Position numbers and translations under genes: made by a program
Part shown: positions 8,275 through 15,072 of the stretch, piece after piece
How the letters are laid out: every line of letters begins with the position of its first letter
How positions within the stretch are numbered: position 1 is the first letter of the stretch
Notes under the pieces: model-generated
Databases searched by the model: none
The model's input: only the letters and a program-made list of their open reading frames with translations
What the model was told of the DNA's origin: nothing
Source of the DNA: JAAYKS01 sp964479435
Lineage (GTDB): Bacteria > Bacillota > Clostridia > Saccharofermentanales > UBA5734
Assembly (NCBI GenBank): GCA_964479435.1
Contig: CAYZME010000017.1
Coordinates: forward strand, 1 to 27,447
DNA length: 27,447 bases
Direction: 5' to 3'

Positions 8275-9627
8275 TCAATAGATTTTCTGCGTTTGCCGTG
8301 AGACGGCGTTGATGCTGTCGATGCTCATACCGCCGGCGCCAAACGTGCTGTCAAACATCACATACGCGGACCCGTTGACCTGGGTCACGCGAAAGCTGGC
8401 GACCACGACCCAGCCCGTTCCCTCAAAATATACTTCGTTCCAGGCGTGGTACCCCTGGGGGACATTGCCCATGACCAGGCGCGTCGGGATGCCTTGTGAG
8501 CGGAGCATGGCGGCCATCAGGGCCGCGTAATCGAAGCAGATGCCGGTCCGGCCGGCGAGGATGGTTTCGAGGTCAGGGACATAGGTGGTGACCGTGCCGG
8601 CGCTGATGCTGGCGGCCAGCGCGGAATTGTATGAGATATGGGACGTGATCCATTGGTAAACCGCCGAAACCCGCCCATCGGTGGTGGCAATCCCCGCGCA
8701 CAGCGAGTTGGCCAGCTGGACGGCGGTCGATCCGGAGCCGAAATTGGTGAGGATGCTGGCCGCGGTATACGGGCGCAAGGAGCCGCTGAGGCTGACGTTA
8801 AAGGTCTGGTTGAGCAGGGGCAGGTAGGTCGAGCCGCCGACATTTTCCAGCAGCATGACTGTGTAATTGCCGGAGCCGCCATTGCAGGGCAATCCCAGCC
8901 ATTGGCCGGCGCGGAGAGTGTATTGGAATTGGCTGCCGGCCGGGGTCGTGACCAGGGCCTTGTTGTTTTGTCCCACCTGGTTCATCCGCACCAGGATCAC
9001 GCCGTTGCCGGCCTGGTCCATGCTCACTTGCGCTTTGCCGTCCGCGGAAGCGGCGGTGACGCCGGCGCCGGTGTAGGCGTTGTTAAAGGTGGCTCCGTAG
9101 TGCACATAGGGAAAGGAGCCGCCGGCAGTGGCCGTGGTCGGGACCTTGGTCGTCGGCTGGGGTGCCTGCGGGGTCGTCGCTGCCGGCCGGGTACTCGTAG
9201 GCGCCGGGTGGGTGCTTGGCGCTGCCGGCCGGGTGTTTGGCGTTGCCGGCCAGGTACTGGTTGACGCCGACGGCGCCGGGGTGGGTTGTCCGGGAGGACC
9301 GCCCGGAGAGCTGCTCAGAGAGCTACTCGGCGCGGTGGGCGCGGTCGCGGCGGCGGTGGGGGTGGGAAGGGGCCGGGTGGGCATGGGTGTCGGCGTCGGC
9401 GTCAGGACCGGCGCCTGAGTTGTGTTCCCGGGGGCTGTGGTCGCCCGCGTGTCGGTGGTCGCCGGCGGCGTGACACGCCCGGAAGCGGTTGTGGCGGCTC
9501 CGGAGGGGTCGCTGGTCGTGGGGAGGGTGTATGGAAGACAGCTCGAGAGCGGCAGCAGGAGGGCAAAGCCAACCACGACCCAGGCCAGGACGCGACTACG
9601 GCGGCATGGACGATGGATGGAATGCAC
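8275..9627 (-). CDS. Transglutaminase-like domain lipoprotein
   Basis: The 450-residue protein starts at GTG 9627 with a GGGGGGA ribosome binding site about 7 bases upstream. It has a basic N-terminus, a hydrophobic helix (14-27) and the lipobox LSSC with Cys30 as lipidation site. A very long Pro/Thr/Ser/Ala-rich linker (31-168) includes four 7-residue repeats (126-152). A beta-rich region (172-300) precedes a transglutaminase-like core. The core shows the Cys-His-Asp triad in the expected order: Cys364 in RTGICFDYAAL, His394 in GYHAWNEVY and Asp426 in MFDSTFG. Such extracellular cysteine-protease-fold domains cut or crosslink peptides and proteins; the substrate is unknown. It is a single gene, convergent with thrC and divergent from the pilus cluster. 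The triad makes the domain call firm, but the reaction cannot be predicted. Confidence 0.88.
   Translation of the reverse strand: MHSIHRPCRRSRVLAWVVVGFALLLPLSSCLPYTLPTTSDPSGAATTASGRVTPPATTDTRATTAPGNTTQAPVLTPTPTPMPTRPLPTPTAAATAPTAPSSSLSSSPGGPPGQPTPAPSASTSTWPATPNTRPAAPSTHPAPTSTRPAATTPQAPQPTTKVPTTATAGGSFPYVHYGATFNNAYTGAGVTAASADGKAQVSMDQAGNGVILVRMNQVGQNNKALVTTPAGSQFQYTLRAGQWLGLPCNGGSGNYTVMLLENVGGSTYLPLLNQTFNVSLSGSLRPYTAASILTNFGSGSTAVQLANSLCAGIATTDGRVSAVYQWITSHISYNSALAASISAGTVTTYVPDLETILAGRTGICFDYAALMAAMLRSQGIPTRLVMGNVPQGYHAWNEVYFEGTGWVVVASFRVTQVNGSAYVMFDSTFGAGGMSIDSINAVSRQTQKIY
9172..9252 (-). repeat. Four tandem 21-bp repeats encoding Pro-rich heptads
   Basis: In the lipoprotein linker, residues 126-152 read as heptads WPATPNT, RPAAPST, HPAPTST and a shortened RPAATT. 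On the plus strand the corresponding DNA repeats GCCGGCCGGGT-like blocks. This kind of coding minisatellite can change in copy number and lengthen or shorten the linker without breaking the frame. Confidence 0.7.
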
Positions 9628-9690
9628 GCAAGTCCCCCCTCTCCGCGGCTGCGGGTCCGCGGCGTATACAGGCGCGGACGCTGTTCCCCC

Positions 9691-9719
9691 ATTATAGGTT
9701 CAAGGAATAGGCGCCGCAA
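9691..9719 (-). promoter_or_regulatory. Sigma-A-like promoter of the lipoprotein gene
   Basis: Reading the minus strand, TTGCGG (9719 to 9714) is followed by a 17-bp spacer and a perfect TATAAT (9696 to 9691). Transcription would begin near 9684, about 57 bases before the GTG start. The -35 matches only TTG of TTGACA; the -10 and spacing are ideal. Confidence 0.65.
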
Positions 9720-9745
9720 GAAGAACGGGCGGCATACAAGTATTG

Positions 9746-9770
9746 TATAATTGGTACACGTCCGGTACAC
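9746..9770 (+). promoter_or_regulatory. TATAAT -10 element and GGTACAC direct repeats upstream of pilC
   Basis: TATAAT lies at 9746-9751 with no convincing -35 at 16-18 bp (GAACGG at the 17-bp position). Directly downstream are two GGTACAC copies at 9753-9759 and 9764-9770, an 11-bp period that puts them on the same face of the helix over the expected transcription start. This fits a promoter needing an activator or controlled by a bound repressor, but the site is only inferred from sequence. Confidence 0.45.
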
Positions 9771-9795
9771 ATCGATGAAACGAGGAAGGCCGCGC

Positions 9796-10857
9796 ATGAC
9801 GAAAACCAAGGCACCCGGCACCATCCGTTTGGATCCTATGGAATTATCCTGGTTGTGCGGACAGATCGCGCTGGTTCTCAAGTCCGGCATTCCGATCCAG
9901 GAAGGGGCGGATATGCTGGCCGACAGCGCTGACAATCCGCGCCTGGCCGCGGTCTTGCGCGCGCTGGCGGCGACGGTCGAGCAGCGGCAACCGCTGTCCG
10001 TCGCCATGGAGCAACAGGGCGGCTTTCCCGCGCACCTGGTGGGTATGGCAAAAATCGGCGAAATGTCCGGCAATCTGGACACCGTGATGACCAACCTCGC
10101 GGATTTCTATGAACGCAACGCGCGTCTGGCGGCCCGTGTCCGCTCCGCGTTGACATATCCTGTGATTTTACTGGTGATGATGGCCGCGATCATCGTCCTG
10201 CTGGTGGTGCGGGTTCTGCCCATCTTTAGCGGCATCTTTGTCTCGCTGGGCGGCGAGATGCCGGCGTTTTCCCGCGGCGTGCTGCGGGTCGGCCTGTTTT
10301 TGCAGCAAAACACCCTGTTGATTCTGGCGATTCTGGCCGTGGGGATCATCGCGCTGGTGCTGTTCATGCGGACCGCGGCCGGCCGCCTGTTGCGGGACCG
10401 CCTGCGTTTGCGTCTGCCCGGATTGAAAGGGTTGTACAGCAAGATCTACGCTTCGCGGTTCAGTATGGCGATGTCCTATATGCTGCAAAGCGGAATGGAT
10501 ATCGACACCTCGCTGGAGATGGCGGAATCGGTCGTCGGCAACCGGGTCGTCGCCGCCCGGGTGGCGGACAGCCGCGCGGCGATGGCGCAAGGGGAGGAAC
10601 CCTTTGCGGCGTTGGGCCGGACGGGGATCTTTCCCCGGTTGTTTGTGCGGATGCTGGCGATGGGCAGCAAAGCGGGCGAGCTCGACACGGTGATGGGCAA
10701 GGTCGCGCGCTCCTATGAAGGCGAAGTGGACGCGCAGCTGAACCGCCTGACCGGCATCGTCGAGCCGCTGCTGGTGGTCGTGCTGTCGGCTGTCGTCGGC
10801 GGCATCTTGCTGACCGTGATGCTGCCGCTGATCGATATCATGTCTTCCATCGGTTGA
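9796..10857 (+). CDS. pilC: Type II secretion / type IV pilus inner-membrane platform protein (PilC/GspF family)
   Basis: PilC-family proteins sit in the membrane, contact the assembly ATPases and guide pilin subunits into or out of the fibre. The 353-residue protein has the two T2SSF repeats: the first (about 18-141) with LSWLCGQIALVLKSGIP and MAKIGEMSGNLDTVM, the second (about 218-343) with FSMAMSYMLQSGMDI and MLAMGSKAGELDTVM. Three hydrophobic segments are seen at about 121-145, 173-191 and 321-345. ATG 9796 is chosen for GAGGAAGG at 9783-9789; earlier in-frame starts at 9775 (ATG) and 9751 (TTG) lack a good ribosome binding site, and the latter overlaps the -10. It is slightly short for PilC (usually about 400), having little N-terminal extension. 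It opens a six-gene operon. Confidence 0.92.
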   Translation: MTKTKAPGTIRLDPMELSWLCGQIALVLKSGIPIQEGADMLADSADNPRLAAVLRALAATVEQRQPLSVAMEQQGGFPAHLVGMAKIGEMSGNLDTVMTNLADFYERNARLAARVRSALTYPVILLVMMAAIIVLLVVRVLPIFSGIFVSLGGEMPAFSRGVLRVGLFLQQNTLLILAILAVGIIALVLFMRTAAGRLLRDRLRLRLPGLKGLYSKIYASRFSMAMSYMLQSGMDIDTSLEMAESVVGNRVVAARVADSRAAMAQGEEPFAALGRTGIFPRLFVRMLAMGSKAGELDTVMGKVARSYEGEVDAQLNRLTGIVEPLLVVVLSAVVGGILLTVMLPLIDIMSSIG

Positions 10858-10870
10858 GGAGGCCGGAGAC

Positions 10871-11179
10871 GTGCGGATCCGAGATGCCCGTTTCTTGATT
10901 TCCCTTGCCGGCATCGCGCTGGCCGCGATTCTGATCGTGGCGGTTTTTGTCGCGTTGGCCGGCGTGGCGGATCACCAGGGGGACCGGCAGCGCGAGATTC
11001 AGTTGGCGGCCATCCGCAAAACCGCGCTGCAGTGTTACGCGCTGGAAGGCCAGTATCCGCCCACATTGCAATATCTCACCGATCATTATGGTTTGCTCCT
11101 CGACACCCGGGCGTACCACTTTCGTTATGAAGTCCCGGCGGGCAATCTGCCACCGATCATCGAGGTGTTCGACAAATGA
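10871..11179 (+). CDS. Small pilin-like membrane protein of the pilus cluster
   Basis: The 102-residue protein starts at GTG 10871, with GGAGG (10858-10862) and GGAG (10864-10867) upstream. It has one N-terminal transmembrane helix (8-30) and a soluble part with LAAIRKTALQCYALEGQYPPTLQYL, split over 44-68, which resembles the helix-plus-turn start of pseudopilin globular domains. It lacks a recognisable G/FxxxE prepilin cleavage motif. It overlaps the next gene by four bases (ATGA). A non-processed pseudopilus subunit or assembly partner is the likely role; it is not assignable to a named family with certainty. Confidence 0.75.
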   Translation: MRIRDARFLISLAGIALAAILIVAVFVALAGVADHQGDRQREIQLAAIRKTALQCYALEGQYPPTLQYLTDHYGLLLDTRAYHFRYEVPAGNLPPIIEVFDK

Positions 11180-11682
11180 GCCGGCGCGGATACACACACA
11201 TTGAAGTGATCCTGGTGATGCTGCTCTTGTGCGCGGTGTCTTTCCTGATCTTCGCGACGGTTTCCGCCGGCAGTCGCGCGTATGCCAATTTGTCCGCGCG
11301 CCAGGAGCGGGACGCGGCGCTGCGCGTCGGATTTTCCTTTCTGGACGTCAAGCTGCGCAAAAACGATCTGGTGGGCGCGATCCGTGTCGCCGCCAACCCG
11401 TTTGCCGGGGGCGACGCGCTGGTGATCCGCGCGGACGTCGAGGGACAGTGGTTCGAGACGTGGATTTATTGTCTGGACGGGGGCTTATTTGAACTGTTCG
11501 CGCGGGCGGACGCGCCGCTGCTGCACGCGGCGGCCAGCCGGATTGCCGCCGTCGATCGGATGTCGCTCGCGGCCCGGCAGGGCGGGCTGCTGGAGATCGA
11601 ACTGACCTGCCGCTCCGATACGGACCGCGGGGAGAGTCAGTCGCTCGCGGGTGTGCTGTTTCTCAAAACGGGGGTGACCTGA
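11176..11682 (+). CDS. Prepilin-motif protein (possible DUF4860-type minor pilin)
   Basis: The 168-residue protein has a very short leader ending at Gly5 and then YTHIEVILVMLLLCAVSFLI, with Glu10 at +5 of the mature protein, so it fits a class III (type IV pilin) signal for a prepilin peptidase. The rest is a small, probably beta-rich domain that opens with the helix-end segment RQERDAALRVGFSFLDVKLR. It resembles the Firmicutes DUF4860 group from memory, which is an unverified assignment. ATG 11176 overlaps the previous stop, and the next gene begins two bases after this one ends. Confidence 0.8.
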   Translation: MSRRGYTHIEVILVMLLLCAVSFLIFATVSAGSRAYANLSARQERDAALRVGFSFLDVKLRKNDLVGAIRVAANPFAGGDALVIRADVEGQWFETWIYCLDGGLFELFARADAPLLHAAASRIAAVDRMSLAARQGGLLEIELTCRSDTDRGESQSLAGVLFLKTGVT

Positions 11683-11684
11683 CC

Positions 11685-12173
11685 ATGCGGTGTCGAACCG
11701 CCCGCAAACATAAAAAGGGGACGCTCTTGCGCTTCGATCGCGGCTCGCGCGGCTTTACGCTGGCGGAGATTGTGGCATCCATTGCCCTGATCGCGGTGGT
11801 CGGGGTCTTGCTGGTGCAGATGTTCGCCGCCTCGGACGCGCTGGCGGGCAAAGCCCATACGTTGGACGCGGCCGTTTCCCTGTGCGCCAGCATCGCCGAT
11901 CGCTGGAAAAGCGCGTGCGCGGCCGATGAGCTGCCCGACATACCCGAGTGGCGCGACCATATACAGGCAGAGGGCGGCCAGCAATGGCGGCTTCCGGTCG
12001 ACGCGCAGATGCGCCCGTGCGGGGAAGACCGCGCCGCGTACGTTGTGCGATTACAGGGATCGGCCGGGCAAGACGGGGTCTACGACCTGCGCATCCGCGT
12101 GGTCGCGGTCGGGCCCGGACAGGAGGCGGCGCCGGTGTTGCACGAAATCACCGTCAGCCGGTATTGCCAATGA
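11685..12173 (+). CDS. Type IV prepilin-like protein
   Basis: The 162-residue protein has a basic 23-residue leader ending in Gly23, then FTLAEIVASIALIAVVGVLL with Glu28 at +5, a classic type IV prepilin N-terminus. The globular part (about 50-162) has three cysteines (Cys57, Cys68 and Cys107 by my count) before the closing cysteine of the RYCQ end, and some could form disulfides outside the cell. It fits a minor pilin or pseudopilin placed in the membrane and added to the fibre. ATG 11685 follows the previous stop by two bases, with a weaker GGGGTGA ribosome binding site that suggests translational coupling. It overlaps the next start (ATGA). Confidence 0.85.
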   Translation: MRCRTARKHKKGTLLRFDRGSRGFTLAEIVASIALIAVVGVLLVQMFAASDALAGKAHTLDAAVSLCASIADRWKSACAADELPDIPEWRDHIQAEGGQQWRLPVDAQMRPCGEDRAAYVVRLQGSAGQDGVYDLRIRVVAVGPGQEAAPVLHEITVSRYCQ

Positions 12174-12673
12174 AAAGAGCGCATCGGATGAGTCGGTTGC
12201 GCAGCCGCCGCGGTAGCGCCTCGGCATTGATCGTATTGATGGTTGTATTGCTGGCGGTGTTTGGCGCGATGGCCCTGGCCGCCGCCTCGGCCAACCTGCG
12301 GATGGCCCAAAGTCACGCCGATTGGTCCGCTGAATTTTACCGTTTTGATGCCGGCGCCGAGCGGTTTCTGGCCGCGGTCGACCGCCTGACTGCGGCGGGT
12401 GACGACGCCGGGCAAGCGCTGGAACGCCTGGCCGCGGTCCGCGTCGACGGGGTCACGGAGATTACCTGCCGGCGTGAAGCCGACGCGCTGGTCGCGCAAG
12501 CCATCGCCGGCGACCCGGCGGCGCGCGGCATCGAAGTGCGGCTGCGTTGGTCACTCGACGCCGACGGAAGGATCATCGCCGACTCGCCGCGGATCGAACG
12601 GTGGCGACAGTTTCAGCAACCCTTCGCGTATGGCACCGAGCCGGGCGGACTGTGGGACGGAGAGGACGGATGA
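12170..12673 (+). CDS. PilX-like single-pass protein of the pilus cluster
   Basis: The 167-residue protein has a basic start, then RRGSASALIVLMVVLLAVFG with a transmembrane helix at about 18-42. This resembles the N-terminus of PilX/GspK-type minor components, which often lack the +5 Glu. The C-terminal domain (45-167) is soluble and of unknown fold. ATG 12170 overlaps the previous stop (ATGA); an in-frame ATG at 12188 is an alternative that drops six residues. The stop overlaps the next start. The family label is tentative and rests on position and N-terminus. Confidence 0.75.
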   Translation: MKRAHRMSRLRSRRGSASALIVLMVVLLAVFGAMALAAASANLRMAQSHADWSAEFYRFDAGAERFLAAVDRLTAAGDDAGQALERLAAVRVDGVTEITCRREADALVAQAIAGDPAARGIEVRLRWSLDADGRIIADSPRIERWRQFQQPFAYGTEPGGLWDGEDG

Positions 12674-13734
12674 TGTTGGATATCGTGGAAATTCTCAAAG
12701 AAGCGGTGGGCCGCAACGCCTCGGACCTGTTTCTGACCGTCGGCGTGCCGCCGACGATGAAGGTGGACGGCGTGCTGGTGCCCAGCGCTTTGGCCCGGGA
12801 CAGACTCACCCCCGCCGACACCCGGGCGATCTCCGAGCGCCTGATGACCAGACTGCGCGACATCCAGACTTTTCAGGATACCGGTGAGTGTGATTTCGCG
12901 ATGTCGATGCCGGAGATCGGGCGCTTTCGCGTCAACGCTTTTACCCAGCGCGGCTCCTGTGCCATCTCCATCCGGCGGATTTTCCTCGATCTGCCCGATC
13001 CCGAGGCTTTGCGGATCCCGCCGGTTGTCCTCGATCTGGCGCGGCTCAACCGCGGCCTGGTGCTGGTGACCGGCCCGACCGGCTGTGGCAAAACGACCAC
13101 CCTGGCGGCCATCATCGACAAGATCAACCGCGAGCGCGCCTGTCACGTCCTGACCCTCGAAGATCCCATCGAGTATTTGCACCGGCATCAGAACAGCATC
13201 ATCAACCAGCGCGAAATCGGCTCCGATACCTTGTCCTACGCGGCGGGGTTGCGGGCGGCGATGCGGGAATCGCCCGACGTGATCCTGATCGGCGAGATGC
13301 GCGATCTCGAGACCATCTCGATCGCCTTGACCGCCGCTGAAACGGGACATCTGGTCTTGTCGACGTTGCACACCGTCGGCGCCGCCAAAACCATCGACCG
13401 CATCGTCGATATTTTCCCGCCCAACCAGCAGCAACAGATCAAGGTGCAACTGTCGACGGTGTTGCAGGCGGTGGTCTCCCAGCAGTTGATCCCGTCCGAA
13501 CCCTGCGGGCAGGTGCCGGCTTTTGAGATCATGCGTGTCAACAGTGCCATCCGCAATATGATCCGCGAAGGCAAAACGCCGCAAATCGAGGGCGTGATGC
13601 AAATGGCCGGGGAGCAAGGCATGGTGACGATGGACAACAGTCTGGCCGCGCTGCATCGGGACGGCCTGATCGACCGCGCGGATGCCACCCATTACGCGGC
13701 CAACCCCGATGCCATCCAGCGTTTTTTAAACTAA
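12673..13734 (+). CDS. pilT: PilT-like twitching/retraction ATPase
   Basis: PilT hexamers use ATP in the cytoplasm to disassemble pili, pulling the fibre in. The 353-residue protein has the N-terminal ASDLFLTVGVPPTMKVDG (17-34), Walker A GPTGCGKT (134-141), Asp box EDPIE (163-167), Walker B ILIGEMRD (204-211), His box HLVLSTLHT (226-234), and the PilT-type AIRNMIREGKTPQI (292-305). The last motif separates PilT from extension ATPases (PilB), which are also longer. ATG 12673 has AGAGGA at 12661-12666; ATG 12670 is just upstream and in frame. No PilB is visible in the window, so the extension motor would be encoded elsewhere, or this ATPase serves a different assembly. Confidence 0.93.
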   Translation: MLDIVEILKEAVGRNASDLFLTVGVPPTMKVDGVLVPSALARDRLTPADTRAISERLMTRLRDIQTFQDTGECDFAMSMPEIGRFRVNAFTQRGSCAISIRRIFLDLPDPEALRIPPVVLDLARLNRGLVLVTGPTGCGKTTTLAAIIDKINRERACHVLTLEDPIEYLHRHQNSIINQREIGSDTLSYAAGLRAAMRESPDVILIGEMRDLETISIALTAAETGHLVLSTLHTVGAAKTIDRIVDIFPPNQQQQIKVQLSTVLQAVVSQQLIPSEPCGQVPAFEIMRVNSAIRNMIREGKTPQIEGVMQMAGEQGMVTMDNSLAALHRDGLIDRADATHYAANPDAIQRFLN

Positions 13735-13947
13735 GGCGAAGACAAGGCGGCGCCAAGGCGGCGTCCCGGCCTGCCTTGCGGGCCGGCAGGCGGAAAGGGC
13801 GCCGGTTTCTGAACGATATGCGAATTGACGAGTGCCAGACAACACCGCACAATAGACGATACTTCTAAAGTCAGCATGGTAGCAAGGTAGTCGGGGCAGG
13901 CGTATAAAATGGACAATGAAAATGGGCCATCCGCGCGCGGAGAGGCC
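13735..13947 (+). other. Intergenic region between pilus and aromatic operons
   Basis: This stretch holds two CAAGGCGGCG copies (13743-13752, 13754-13763, 11-bp period) and a 7-bp hairpin (13769-13775 with 13785-13791) that lacks a T-run, so it is not a standard terminator. A promoter candidate is annotated separately. In-frame ATG 13909 begins a possible 13-residue extension of tyrA. Confidence 0.5.
13825..13853 (+). promoter_or_regulatory. Candidate promoter of the aromatic amino acid operon
   Basis: TTGACG (13825-13830), a 17-bp spacer and CACAAT (13848-13853) match five of six and four of six bases of sigma-A elements. Transcription would start near 13860, about 90 bases before tyrA, leaving room for a leader. 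A TATAAA at 13903-13908 has no -35 partner and touches the ATG at 13909. Confidence 0.5.
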
Positions 13948-15072
13948 GTGACAATCGATCAAGTAGGCGTCGTCGGACTGGGCCTGATCGGCGGCTCAAT
14001 CGCCCGGGCGCTCAAAACGCGCGCCGGCGTGCGCCGGGTGATTGGCATGGACCGCAAACCCGAGGTGCTGGCGGCGGCACGGGCGGACGGGGCCATCGAT
14101 CACGGGGTGCGGATTGTACCCCCCGCGCCCGACGGCGGTGACGACTGTTTCGCCGCGTTGGCCGCCTGCGATCTGGTTTTTCTCTGCACGCCCGTCGAAA
14201 CACTGCCGTCGCTGGCCGCGCGTGTGGTCGCCCATTGCGCGGGGATTGTGACCGACGCGGGTAGCGTCAAGCAGCCGGTTTTGCGGGCGCTGGGCCATCT
14301 GCCGCGGTTTGTCGGCGGCCATCCGATGGCTGGGTCGGAGCGCACCGGGTACGGCTGTTCCGCCGCCGATCTGCTGGAAGGCGCGACCTATGTGCTGTGC
14401 GCGCCCGCGGATGGCGATGCGGCGGCCCGGACGCGGCGGGCGCGTGACGTGGACGCCCTGGCGGCGTTGGTCACGCGCCTGGGCGCGTTGCCTATGCGTA
14501 TGACGGCGGCCGAGCACGATCACGCGGTGGCGACGATCAGCCATTTGCCGCACGCGGTCGCCTCGGCGCTGACGGTACTCGCGTCCGAACAAGATGGCGG
14601 GACGCTCTCGGCCCTGGCGGCGGGCGGGTTCAAGGACATCACCCGGATCGCTTCGGCCCCTCCCGCCCTGTGGACCGGGATCTGTCTGCAATCGGCGCCG
14701 GCGCTGATCCCGCTGCTTGACGCGTATCGGGAGGTGCTGGACCGCTTTCGCGGCGCCATCGCCGGCGTCGACGCGGAGGCGCTGCATACCTTGTTCGCGG
14801 CCGGCGCGGCATACCGGGCGGGGTTGCCGTCCATCGGGCGCGGCGCGTTGGACGCGCATACGACACTCAACGTCCAGATCCCCGACCAGCCGGGCGCGCT
14901 GGCACGGGTCGCGGGGTTGCTGGGCGACCATGGCATCAACATACGCAATTTAGATATCACCAATGTGCGCTCGTACGAAAGCGGCGTTTTGCGGGTTTTG
15001 CTGGAAGACAGTCGTCAGCAAGCCGCCGCCGCGCGGGTGCTGACGGAGGCAGGATATGACTGTGAACGATGA
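13948..15072 (+). CDS. tyrA: Prephenate dehydrogenase with C-terminal ACT domain
   Basis: TyrA oxidatively decarboxylates prephenate with NAD+ to 4-hydroxyphenylpyruvate, the tyrosine precursor. The 374-residue protein has the Rossmann motif VGVVGLGLIGGS (6-17), FLCTPV (78-83), TDAGSVK (102-108), the conserved GGHPMAGSE (123-131) and the catalytic-region ISHLPH (197-202). An ACT domain (306-374, beginning NVQIPDQPGALARVAGLL) probably senses tyrosine. GTG 13948 is favoured because GGAGAGG (13939-13945) precedes it and the Rossmann motif normally begins at the N-terminus. ATG 13909 would add 13 unlike residues and has a weak ribosome binding site. The end overlaps aroE-aroK by 17 bases. It is the first gene of an eight-gene operon. 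Confidence 0.93.
   Translation: MTIDQVGVVGLGLIGGSIARALKTRAGVRRVIGMDRKPEVLAAARADGAIDHGVRIVPPAPDGGDDCFAALAACDLVFLCTPVETLPSLAARVVAHCAGIVTDAGSVKQPVLRALGHLPRFVGGHPMAGSERTGYGCSAADLLEGATYVLCAPADGDAAARTRRARDVDALAALVTRLGALPMRMTAAEHDHAVATISHLPHAVASALTVLASEQDGGTLSALAAGGFKDITRIASAPPALWTGICLQSAPALIPLLDAYREVLDRFRGAIAGVDAEALHTLFAAGAAYRAGLPSIGRGALDAHTTLNVQIPDQPGALARVAGLLGDHGINIRNLDITNVRSYESGVLRVLLEDSRQQAAAARVLTEAGYDCER

Noticed and set aside
13769..13791. Hairpin after pilT as an intrinsic terminator
   Set aside because: The 7-bp stem is followed by GGAAAGGG, not a T-run, so it does not meet the usual criteria.
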